Of a stretch of 64,000 bases of DNA, positions 45,883-54,134 are shown one piece after another; position 1 is the stretch's first letter, and each line of letters opens with the position of its first letter. The DNA comes from JAPLUA01 sp964625855 (GTDB taxonomy: Bacteria; Verrucomicrobiota; Verrucomicrobiia; Limisphaerales; UBA8199). A program made the translations under genes and the position numbers. The stretch spans positions 4,371 through 68,370 of the forward strand of contig CAZVFC010000050.1 of assembly GCA_964625855.1 (NCBI GenBank). Reading direction: 5' to 3'. Below the pieces are notes generated by a model that saw only the letters and a list, made by a program, of their open reading frames with translations, was not told the DNA's origin and made no database searches.

Positions 45883-47208
45883 ATGGCGTGGGATACCCTC
45901 GTTTCCATTGTGCTGCGTCTTCTGGGCGTAGCCGTGCTCGTGCTGCTGAACGGGTTCTTTGTTGCCGCCGAGTTCTCGCTTGTCAAAGTGCGCGACACGC
46001 AACTGAGCCCGCTCGTGCGCCGTGGCCATCGGCGCGCACAGGTTGCGGAATTCATTTTGCACCGGCTCGACTCCTTCTTAAGCGCAGCGCAGCTCGGTAT
46101 TACGCTGACTAGCCTGGGCCTGGGGTGGATCGGCGAGCCGGTCTTCGCGGTTCTGCTCCAGCCCGTCTTTGGCTTGCTGGACATTGACTCGCCGGAGATG
46201 CAGAAATGGCTCGCGTTCATCGTCGGCTTTTCGGCGATCACATTCCTGCACATCAGCGCTGGGGAACAGGCGCCCAAATGGCTGGCGATCCAGAAGCCAC
46301 TGGCGACGACGCTCTGGATTGCCTATCCGCTGTTGTGGTTCTACCGCGCCTCCTACGTCTTCGTGGTGGCGCTCAACTGGTCGTCACAATGGATGCTGCG
46401 CCAGGTCGGCATCGAGCTGACCGGAGAGGCGGGCCGTGCGCACTCCGAGGAGGAACTGCGCCTGCTGCTGGGAACCGCGCAGAAACAAGCCGGCGGCACG
46501 CCCCTGGGCCGGGACATCATTCTAAACGCGCTGGACTTGCGCCACCGGGTTGCCCGCGACGTCATGCGCCCGCGCCAGGAGATCGTGGTCCTGGATACCG
46601 AAGCCAGCATCGCCGCGTGCCTCGACGTGGCGGAGAAGACCCGCTACTCGCGCTTCCCGCTGGCCGACGGCGGCGACCTGGAACGGTTGCGCGGCGTGAT
46701 TCACATCAAGGACCTTTATGCGATGCGCCTCAAGGTGCGCAGCGGTTTGGATCTGCTGCCAGCGGCGCGCAAGCTGATCTATATCCCTGAGACGGCCCGG
46801 CTGGAGAAGCTGCTGCAGCTCTTTCTCGAACGCAAACTGCACGTGGCCGTCGTGGTGGACGAATACGGGGGCCCGCTGGGAATGGTGACGCTGGAAAACA
46901 TACTCGAGGAAATCGTCGGGCAGATTCAGGACGAGTTTGACCAGGAAAAGCCGCTGCTCGTCCGGACGGGCGAGAACGTGTGGGAAGGTGCGGGCAACCT
47001 TCCGCTCCACGAATTGGAGGGACTGATGGGCGAACCGCTCCAGGAGGAAGGCATCACCACGGCCAGCGGCTGGATCACGCACCGGCTGGGCGGTTTTCCC
47101 AAGACCGGCGATGTGCTGACCGCGGGCGCCTGCGAGCTGCGAGTCGAGGAGATGGACGGCCCGCGCGTGGCGCGATTCCGGCTGACGAAACATGCGGGGC
47201 CGGCGTGA
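45883..47208 (+). CDS. CNNM/CBS-pair membrane protein, 3 of 3
   Basis: 441 aa, the full architecture: NGFFVAAEFSLVKVRDTQL, AAQLGITLTSLGLGWIGEP, CBS domains (VMRPRQEIVVLDTEASIAAC; HVAVVVDEYGGPLGMVTLEN) and a complete CorC domain. Begins one base after the previous stop. More typical of the YtfL/TlyC branch than genes 1 and 2. Confidence 0.9.
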   Translation: MAWDTLVSIVLRLLGVAVLVLLNGFFVAAEFSLVKVRDTQLSPLVRRGHRRAQVAEFILHRLDSFLSAAQLGITLTSLGLGWIGEPVFAVLLQPVFGLLDIDSPEMQKWLAFIVGFSAITFLHISAGEQAPKWLAIQKPLATTLWIAYPLLWFYRASYVFVVALNWSSQWMLRQVGIELTGEAGRAHSEEELRLLLGTAQKQAGGTPLGRDIILNALDLRHRVARDVMRPRQEIVVLDTEASIAACLDVAEKTRYSRFPLADGGDLERLRGVIHIKDLYAMRLKVRSGLDLLPAARKLIYIPETARLEKLLQLFLERKLHVAVVVDEYGGPLGMVTLENILEEIVGQIQDEFDQEKPLLVRTGENVWEGAGNLPLHELEGLMGEPLQEEGITTASGWITHRLGGFPKTGDVLTAGACELRVEEMDGPRVARFRLTKHAGPA

Positions 47209-48076
47209 GGAAAAAGCGCTCGCGGTGCGCTCGTGCTTCCTGCTAGCCTGCCGCCCGGTGATTTGCCGTGTGCTGCAAAAAACGTCTGCGGGCCGCGTGC
47301 GCCGTAGCGCGGCCTTTTGGCTAACCCTCTGCGCCATGTTCTTGCCGGCAGCAGTCTTGGCCGCCGAGGAAGCCTATACTGTCAAACGCGGAGACACCCT
47401 CTTTGGGGTTGCGCGAAGGTATGGGCTTTCGCCCTCCGTTTTGGCCGAGCGCAACGGGCTGAGCCGGAACAACTACCTCTACACTGGCCAGCGCCTGATC
47501 ATTCCGGCGAAGCCAGCGGCACGCAAATCGTCTTCCAAGCCAGGTCCGGCGCCGGCGAAGGCCGCCTCTGTCCGGCTTCCCAGTAATCTCCAGCGGGCGA
47601 TTGACCGCGCTCCGGTGCGCGTCGGCCGGTGGCGGTATATCATCATTCACCATAGCGGCGTGGATACCGGGACTGTGAAGTCAATGGACCGATATCATCG
47701 CGACGTGCGTCGCATGCAAAACGGAATCGCCTATCATTTTGTCGTCGGCAATGGCAAGGGCATGGGCGACGGAGAAATCTCGACAACCCGCCGCTGGACC
47801 TGGCAACTCGACGGAGGCCACCTCGCCAGTCTCGCTCAGGACAAGGTCGCCCTTGGCATTTGTCTCGTTGGGAACTTCGATCGGAACCCGCCCAGCGCCC
47901 GTCAAATGGAGAGCCTCCGCCTGCTGACCGAGGCGCTCCTGGTGCGGTGCCGCCTCACCCCCGCCGCCGTCAAGACCCACCAGCAAATCAACGTGCTCCA
48001 CACCCGTTGTCCCGGCACAAAGTTCCCCACTTCCAAGTTCATTCGCTCGCTCAAACCGCCGCCTGCCCGCAAATAG
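47192..48076 (+). CDS. N-acetylmuramoyl-L-alanine amidase with LysM domain
   Basis: 294 aa from ATG 47192, overlapping the previous gene by 17 nt; the signal peptide (AAFWLTLCAMFLPAAVLA) ends near residue 57, so an internal GTG start is possible. One LysM domain (YTVKRGDTLFGVARRYGLSPS) binds peptidoglycan and an amidase_2/PGRP-type domain follows (YIIIHHSGVDTG, YHFVVGNG, VKTHQQINVLHTRCPG); the two His and the Cys are the zinc ligands. Periplasmic wall turnover is expected. Confidence 0.88.
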   Translation: MRGRREEKALAVRSCFLLACRPVICRVLQKTSAGRVRRSAAFWLTLCAMFLPAAVLAAEEAYTVKRGDTLFGVARRYGLSPSVLAERNGLSRNNYLYTGQRLIIPAKPAARKSSSKPGPAPAKAASVRLPSNLQRAIDRAPVRVGRWRYIIIHHSGVDTGTVKSMDRYHRDVRRMQNGIAYHFVVGNGKGMGDGEISTTRRWTWQLDGGHLASLAQDKVALGICLVGNFDRNPPSARQMESLRLLTEALLVRCRLTPAAVKTHQQINVLHTRCPGTKFPTSKFIRSLKPPPARK

Positions 48077-48432
48077 GCAGGATCCCGGCAGACTGCATGG
48101 TTGGGCTTCGATTTGCCGCACCGATGCTGCAGACCGGAAGTCGGCCAAACACCGCCACTGCCAGCAAGCGTGGCTGACCGCCGGGTGCGCAGAGGTGTCC
48201 GGAAATGCCGCCCGGTTAGGATGTCAAGATGGTTCAGCCCGAAACGTCAAACGTAATCGCTTCGAGATCATCGCAGGGGTTCATAGTCGCGCAGGCCATT
48301 GGGCCAGGAAGCGGAGTAGAGCCATTAGAACTGCGTAAGTAACTGTGCTGCAGAGCCGTATTCGCACTCGATGCCCGCCTGTGCCCGCAAACCTTCTGCA
48401 AACCCGCCGGGCCGGAGAGGCACCCAGAGCGT

Positions 48433-48521
48433 GTACACCGGAGGTACACCGGATGCACACCGGAGGTACACCGGAAAATCCCGTGTGCATCCGGTGTACC
48501 TCCGGTGTACCTCCGGTGTAC
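48433..48521. repeat. 11-bp ACACCGGAGGT array folded into a perfect 28-bp hairpin
   Basis: Units ACACCGGAGGT, ACACCGGATGC, ACACCGGAGGT and ACACCGG run from 48435 and then reappear inverted. 48433-48460 and 48483-48510 are perfect reverse complements of 28 bp. No T run follows, so it is not a classic terminator. Confidence 0.88.
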
Positions 48522-48681
48522 TCAGCGCGAACGGCCGGAGAATCGAGCGGTTCGGTCCCAAATGAACCCGAAGTCTGCGGAGAACCTATACGGAGATTTA
48601 CTATACCCATTGCGGCCTCCTCTGGTGGATTCCCAGGTAAATCTCGCCAGGGTAGCAGGTTATGAAAGGGGCACCCGAAAG

Positions 48682-48714
48682 TTATCCACGGTGTGTATGC
48701 GGCGAGTATACGGT
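48682..48714. repeat. Inverted copy of the CCGTA 11-bp array
   Basis: TTATCCACGGT, GTGTATGCGGC, GAGTATACGGT. The reverse complement matches 9803-9835 at 31 of 33 positions, 39 kb away. Confidence 0.85.
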
Positions 48715-48880
48715 GAGAGCCCGGTGGCACTGGCATTTGCCTTGGGTCTTGCCTGGCGTGAACCTAAATGGCTTTGTGTCCGGCTTGCAATCCTGCGCCC
48801 ACTGCCGGGTGTTTGGCGCGCTGCCAGACTACCGGCTTGAGTATGGGGTGGACTGCGGTTCCCGGTGTGGGCGCTGAGTC

Positions 48881-50512
48881 TCAGCCGGCTTTGCGGCGGA
48901 ACAGGACCAGGCTGGCTCTAGGCTGGTCCGGTTGGGGCAGGGGTTCCTGCCATCGGCCGCCTTGGGAGTCGGTCACCCAGCCCCCGACGCGCTCGTAGTG
49001 TTCGGCGAGCAGCTTCTCCACATATTGCACAAATTCTACCGGGCTGTCCTTCTGCATCAACCAACTCAGAGGCGATTGCGTGAGCACAATCGCTGCCGGC
49101 GGGTGCGTCTCCAGTTCGCGCATCGCTTCAGCCTGGTAACCTCGCGCCAGCGGGGTGGGAAGGACGAGCGGATAAACGATCACGAAGCGGCTCGCGCTGA
49201 CGCGGTTGGCGTAGAACAGAATCTGCGGCTCGGACCCGGCCACGAAGACGCGGTCGTTGGGTGAGGTCAACTCGGCCAGGCGCTTCGCGACGGGCAAGGA
49301 TTCGATGGACGGGTTCCCGCCGGCTGCCTTCTCGACCGCGAACTGTTCCTTGGCGCAGGCGATCCAGGGAAGATCCGGCAGGCAGACCAGCACGACCACT
49401 CCGACGGTGAACACGCGGCGCAGAGTGTTCTCGGACCAGACAACCTGGGGTGCGATGAGGGCGGCGGTTTGATGGATGGCGACCGCCGCCAACAGCGCCC
49501 AGAAGGGCATCACTGGCACGTAATAATGTCCCAGCGCACTGGCGCCCGTGGACACCCAAGCGGCCAGGAAAATGCCGATCCAAAACCAGACCCGGCGCCG
49601 CGCGCGGCACAGGAGGAAGGCCAGCAGCAGGAACAAGATCCACCAGTCCGCCCAGAAGGCCCCCACCCAGGACCATAGACCGGACAGCCCGAATGTGGCC
49701 GAGGCCCGATAGAAACGATTGAATTGCACCGTGCATTCCCAGAACCGCTTGCCGCCGTCGCTGGCGAGAAAGGGTGCCAGGATCGCGAGCGTTGCGATGC
49801 CCGCTCCCCCGATTGCCGCAAGCCAGCAGGCCATCAGGCTGCTTCGCCCGGCGGGGGCGCGCCTTTGCTCAAACGACCAGGCTGCGAACACCAATCCCAG
49901 CACCGGCAGGGCGGTGTACTTATACCAGAGCGCGGTTGCTCCCAGGAGGCCAGCCAGGAACCAGGCGCCAGCGCCGGCCCGCTCCAGACCGCTTTCGACA
50001 TGCCGGCTAAGGACGTACACCGCGACCGTGGCCAGCAGCGGCAGGACCATGAACATCTCGGTGTTGGCGGTGAACTGCCAGAGGCTGGGTAGAAGCAGCA
50101 TGGGTGTCGCCAGCCACATCGCCGGCAACGCGAACCCGCGCCCGAACTCGAGCCGGGCGATCAGGCCAAGCAGGCAGGCCGCCAGGCCGGCCGATACGCC
50201 GGCCAGCACGCGCGGGAACCAGAAGGTGTCCGGCGCCAAAGCCCCCGCGAGGCCGTAGGTGTAAACCACCATGGGCGGCTTCTGGAGGAAGGCGTGCTCG
50301 TAGGGGAGCAGTCCGCGCTTGAGAATCTGCGCGGCGTAGGCGTATTCACCTTCATCACGAACCAGCGGGGCGTCCAGGCTGTTCCAACGCAGAACCACTA
50401 GCAACACGCCGATGCCCAGGGCCCCCAGCCACGCCCCGGGACCCGCCTCGCGCACGCACGCGGCAGCCCGGCCTAGGACCGTCGCACACGCCAGGCTGAA
50501 AGACCTGAACAT
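48881..50512 (-). CDS. Family 39-like membrane glycosyltransferase (PMT/ArnT type)
   Basis: 543 aa with about a dozen hydrophobic helices. The first outside loop reads VRDEGEYAYAAQILKRG, the acidic motif of GT39/GT83 enzymes that use polyprenyl-phosphate sugars, and ANTEMFMVLPLLATV follows. The C-terminal soluble part includes NDRVFVAGSEPQILFYANR. It probably glycosylates an envelope component. Confidence 0.82.
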   Translation of the reverse strand: MFRSFSLACATVLGRAAACVREAGPGAWLGALGIGVLLVVLRWNSLDAPLVRDEGEYAYAAQILKRGLLPYEHAFLQKPPMVVYTYGLAGALAPDTFWFPRVLAGVSAGLAACLLGLIARLEFGRGFALPAMWLATPMLLLPSLWQFTANTEMFMVLPLLATVAVYVLSRHVESGLERAGAGAWFLAGLLGATALWYKYTALPVLGLVFAAWSFEQRRAPAGRSSLMACWLAAIGGAGIATLAILAPFLASDGGKRFWECTVQFNRFYRASATFGLSGLWSWVGAFWADWWILFLLLAFLLCRARRRVWFWIGIFLAAWVSTGASALGHYYVPVMPFWALLAAVAIHQTAALIAPQVVWSENTLRRVFTVGVVVLVCLPDLPWIACAKEQFAVEKAAGGNPSIESLPVAKRLAELTSPNDRVFVAGSEPQILFYANRVSASRFVIVYPLVLPTPLARGYQAEAMRELETHPPAAIVLTQSPLSWLMQKDSPVEFVQYVEKLLAEHYERVGGWVTDSQGGRWQEPLPQPDQPRASLVLFRRKAG

Positions 50513-50523
50513 CGGGTCTCCGC

Positions 50524-51732
50524 CTACGGTTCTTGCGCCACTACGACTTTCAGCGATTCGGCAGTTGGATGTGCCGCCAACTCGATCGCCGCAGCCGTCT
50601 CTTCAAGAGGAAACTGATGGGTCACGAGGCGGCGGACGTCGAACTTCCGTGAGAAGACCAGACGGGCGACCTCGGCCTGGAGCAGGAAGTCAGCGGAGTA
50701 ACTGCCGATCAAGTCTTTCTCATCCACGCAGATGGTTGCCAGGTCGAGCGTGGTCTGATCGCCGCGCTTCGTGTGGGCGAACAGCAGCACTTGACCGCCG
50801 CCGCGAACCAATCCCTGGGCCTCGCGCACGACCACGTCGGAAGGCACGGCAATCACCGCCGCGTCGAGCCCACGGCCTTCGGTCAGTTGAGCGACGAGGG
50901 CTGAGAGTTGAGGGGACACGAATGGGGGTGTGGCACTTGGTGAGCCGTAGGTGGCACGTACTGCGTGTTGCGTGCGGCGGGTCAAAGAGGGGCCATTGGC
51001 GGCGCCCGGGTTCGGACTTTGGTTTCCGGCCTTCCTTTGGCCTTCCGATTTCGGCCTTTGGATTTGCACCCCATGCATCGCCCCGAAATCCCGCGCCAAT
51101 GCCAGCCGCTCGGGGATCAAATCCGTCGCGACCACGCGCATCCCCGCTAGCGCCAGCAGCCGCGTAAACATCAGGCCAATCGGCCCTTGCCCCGCCACCA
51201 GCACCGTGTCACCCGGCAGGAGCGCGAGGCGCTGGACGGCTTTGAGCACGGTATTGACCGGTTCGAGCATTGCGCCCTCGAGAAAGGAGTTGCGCGCCGG
51301 GATCCTGACCACGCCCGGCAGGACGAATGGCATTACGCGCACGTATTCCGCGTATCCGCCGCCCGCCGGCTCAAAGCCCGCTGTGATCCCGGTGCGCTTG
51401 TATTGCGTGCACTGGGCGAAAGCGTGATGACGGCAAGCGTGGCACTTAAGGCACGGCACGTGGTGATGCACCGCCACCCGATCACCGGCCTTGAAGTTCC
51501 GCACGCGCGCTCCGGCCTGGACGATGGTGCCGGCCGTTTCATGGCCGAAGATGCGCGGCGGCGGCACCGTGCCATACTGGATCTTCTTGATGTCGGTAGG
51601 GCAGACGCCACAAGCGGCCACGCGGACCAGCAACTCCCCCGCCCCGATGCGCGGCACCGGCACAGTCTCAAGCCGCAGCGTGTTCGGTCCGCGATACACA
51701 ACGGCCCGCATCGTCTTTGGAATCGCAAACAT
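50524..51732 (-). CDS. Zinc-dependent alcohol dehydrogenase (MDR) with a repeat-derived insert
   Basis: 402 aa medium-chain dehydrogenase. ACGVCPTDIKK, FGHETAG (catalytic zinc), the structural-zinc Cys set CLKCHACRHHAFAQC and the nucleotide motif VLVAGQGPIGLM are intact. Near residues 225-275 a hydrophilic insert (RPKSEGQRKAGNQSP) interrupts the coenzyme domain at the heptad array 51011-51068. Related to threonine/sorbitol dehydrogenases; substrate unknown. Confidence 0.85.
   Translation of the reverse strand: MFAIPKTMRAVVYRGPNTLRLETVPVPRIGAGELLVRVAACGVCPTDIKKIQYGTVPPPRIFGHETAGTIVQAGARVRNFKAGDRVAVHHHVPCLKCHACRHHAFAQCTQYKRTGITAGFEPAGGGYAEYVRVMPFVLPGVVRIPARNSFLEGAMLEPVNTVLKAVQRLALLPGDTVLVAGQGPIGLMFTRLLALAGMRVVATDLIPERLALARDFGAMHGVQIQRPKSEGQRKAGNQSPNPGAANGPSLTRRTQHAVRATYGSPSATPPFVSPQLSALVAQLTEGRGLDAAVIAVPSDVVVREAQGLVRGGGQVLLFAHTKRGDQTTLDLATICVDEKDLIGSYSADFLLQAEVARLVFSRKFDVRRLVTHQFPLEETAAAIELAAHPTAESLKVVVAQEP
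51011..51068. repeat. In-gene heptad array in the alcohol dehydrogenase
   Basis: On the coding strand CAAATCC, AAAGGCC, GAAATCG, GAAGGCC, AAAGGAA and related AAAGTCC units, 7 bp apart, within an otherwise conserved enzyme. Confidence 0.75.
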
Positions 51733-51835
51733 TGGTTCTATTTAGCCGTACATACCGGTCTTCAGCAGCTTCTGAGCTGCGCGAAATAAGCCGAGCGCCG
51801 CCGGGCGACCGCGCCGCCTCGCCGTTCGCGGGCGA

Positions 51836-53650
51836 TTAACGCTTAACGGCCGGAGCCGAGTTGGTTGGAGCGCCAGCGGCATGGCGGTTGTGCCGCCGGG
51901 TGCCCGGCAGCGGGTCGGCCTGGCCGAGAATGGTATTCAAGCCGCGCGGAAATCGGGGCGACTCGATCCAATCGCACAGGAGCTGCAGTTCGGTTGCGTT
52001 GAGGCCCATGGTGGAGCTGCGGGACAAGGAAAGCTGGGCTGGGCCGGTCCGGGTAATGGCAGTGGCACAATTGCCGAGCCTATCTTCGAGGGCGTTGATC
52101 CAGGCAACGGTAGCGGACTTGGGCGGCAACTGCGCGCGCCCCAGGAACATGCGGAAAAACTGGCCGAAGTAGAGCCACTGTGCAACCCGCGTGCCGGTGA
52201 ACTCCCAGTCATAAGCGACGAGCTCGGCCGGGCCGGTGACCTGGGCGAGTAGCGCCGCGGGCGGCGGGTTAGTACTGATATCCCGCACCAATCCACCATA
52301 GATCAGGTCGTCCCCGGCGTCCGGGACTGACGCGAGGAAAGGTTCAACCAGCGGCAAGTCTTTCCAGATTACGCCGTTGCTGTTGGTTGCCCGCTGCAAC
52401 GATCCCTGGCTGTTGGTGGACAGCCATGCATTGCCTTGGTGTATGAGGCGCTCGGCAAGCTGGGCAACCTGGTTGCTGGCGTTGGGGAGCCGGGCGGCGC
52501 TGAAGCTCAGGAACGGCAGACCGTCTTCCGCCCAGAAATAGACTTGGCTCGGTGGCGCGCCGGGAAAGATGTGCTGCCACCACTTCTGCGACGCCAGCCA
52601 CGGTCCGACGCCCCGAAGCCCGGTAAAGCTGATCAGCGGGTCGTGGACGAGGTTGGTCGGGATATTCCATTGGCCCAGATCCGAAGGCAGAGGCTGCAGG
52701 AAATTGGCCTGGAGGCGCGTGCGCACCGCCCGCCCGTCGCCGGTCACGACTAGGATCAGCCGAGGCAGGTCCGCGGGCAAACCCGAAGGCAGAGACATCG
52801 CGCTGGCGACGCGTGGCAGGGCCGCCTCGCCGTAGAGCCAGAAGTCTTTGGGCTGCGGGGCAAACGGCAGGCCTGTGCGCAGGGCCAGGTCTCGCAGCTC
52901 GGCCGCCACGGCATTGGTTTGCTGTCCCACACCCACCACGGTCCATTCGCCGGCAGGCGCGAAATCTATGTGCCGGATGAGCGGCGTTCCGGGGATCGAG
53001 AACTGCAGGTGCCAACCATTGGTCCGGCCGGGCGCCGCGACCACGGAGCTGCCGGTAACCGATTCCAGCAAGGCGGCGAGATTGGTTTCCCATGAGCTGG
53101 CACGCTCTGGACTGAGGCGCACAGCGAGAGCCAGGTCGCCGGGCTGGTTGGTCACCTGGCGAACTTCGAGGAAGGACTCCTGCTGGATCAAATCCACCAG
53201 CAGGGCACGGAACCGAGCCGGTGAGCCGGTCAGACGCGATTCGTAATTGCTGACCGGTGACGGACCGCTGTTGGTTGACCCCGGCGGGCCGATATAGGCG
53301 AGCTGATTGGTGATCGCCAGGACGTCGTTAGTGGTTAATAGTCCCCAAGCCAGCCGGTCCAGCACGACTCCTATGAGATTTCTGCTCTCCGGCAGGTTCC
53401 AGATGGCCGCGGCGGAGGCCGTATTGGTATCGGCGGCCAGACGCTCCGTGCCCAGCCACCGCAGACGGGCGATGGTCTCAGGTGGCGGAGGAGGCAGCAA
53501 CACCGGGGCGGGTGCGGACTTCTTGCAGCCGACAACCAGGGCTCCCATAAAGAGCAACGCCAGCAGCAGCGCAACGCGCCTTGCTCGGTTCTCGCCTGCC
53601 GATGGCCAAGCACCGCAGCGCTCCTGCACTCCGTTCTGTCTGATCCACAT
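51836..53650 (-). CDS. Large lipoprotein of unknown function
   Basis: 604 aa from ATG 53650. A signal helix (VALLLALLFMGALVVGCKKS) contains the lipobox VVGC, so it should be a lipoprotein. A proline run (VLLPPPPPETIARL) is followed by a long domain rich in Trp, Leu and Asn-Thr-Asn patterns. No family recognised; similar long lipoproteins recur in Verrucomicrobia. Confidence 0.7.
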   Translation of the reverse strand: MWIRQNGVQERCGAWPSAGENRARRVALLLALLFMGALVVGCKKSAPAPVLLPPPPPETIARLRWLGTERLAADTNTASAAAIWNLPESRNLIGVVLDRLAWGLLTTNDVLAITNQLAYIGPPGSTNSGPSPVSNYESRLTGSPARFRALLVDLIQQESFLEVRQVTNQPGDLALAVRLSPERASSWETNLAALLESVTGSSVVAAPGRTNGWHLQFSIPGTPLIRHIDFAPAGEWTVVGVGQQTNAVAAELRDLALRTGLPFAPQPKDFWLYGEAALPRVASAMSLPSGLPADLPRLILVVTGDGRAVRTRLQANFLQPLPSDLGQWNIPTNLVHDPLISFTGLRGVGPWLASQKWWQHIFPGAPPSQVYFWAEDGLPFLSFSAARLPNASNQVAQLAERLIHQGNAWLSTNSQGSLQRATNSNGVIWKDLPLVEPFLASVPDAGDDLIYGGLVRDISTNPPPAALLAQVTGPAELVAYDWEFTGTRVAQWLYFGQFFRMFLGRAQLPPKSATVAWINALEDRLGNCATAITRTGPAQLSLSRSSTMGLNATELQLLCDWIESPRFPRGLNTILGQADPLPGTRRHNRHAAGAPTNSAPAVKR

Positions 53651-53831
53651 AAAGCTGAGGCTTATACAGCGGAAAAGGCCGGCGCGCAAATCGAATTCAG
53701 AGCGAATTCGTTGTCGCAGAGGGTCTGGGTTGGTCCATCGTCTAGCTCACTATCAGAGACATTGCGCCGGCTGGAGGGCGCGGTCGTAACGAAGCCATCC
53801 ACCGCGCAGGAACCTGCGACTGCCGCCAAGT

Positions 53832-54044
53832 CACGCCGCTGGTCTCACGATCGAGCCGGTTCACCAACTGCGGGTGCGAGCCGGGCCCGAGGTGCAGGCG
53901 CGCGCGCCCGATCAAGCTGGAATGCTCGCCCGCCTTCGTGGGATGGCAGACCAATCCTGCGGGCTTGTTGATGATCAGCAGCTCGCGGTCTTCGGAAATG
54001 ATTTCGAAAAGCTCTGCCACAGTCGGATTGCGGGGTGAAATCAT
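53832..54044 (-). pseudogene. Truncated RluA-family pseudouridine synthase
   Basis: Only the first ~71 codons look real: LLIINKPAGLVCHPTKAG and HPQLVNRLDRETSGV, the latter holding the catalytic Asp. Immediately after SGV, where LVAK should follow, the text becomes unrelated and ends. The lone N-terminus cannot be active. The rest of 53690-54134 shows nothing. Confidence 0.82.
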
Positions 54045-54134
54045 GCCGGGTGGAACGGCGGCTGCAATACGGATTTCTGTTTTCCCGGCTCGCGATTTCG
54101 ACTACACCTCTGCCGACCGACACAGCTATACGGG

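Larger units (their letters stand above)
48077..48880. other. 804-bp convergent spacer with 11-bp repeats and a long hairpin
   Basis: Between two convergent genes. No gene supported; contains the hairpin at 48433-48521 and the inverted copy of the CCGTA array at 48682-48714. Confidence 0.6.

Noticed and set aside
48433..48521. Possible CRISPR-like array
   Set aside because: Units are 11 bp with no spacers and reverse direction in the middle; no cas genes in the window.
53735..53790. tRNA-Glu-like start (GGTCCATCGTCTAG)
   Set aside because: Only the first 14 bases look like a tRNA; no anticodon or T-arm follows.
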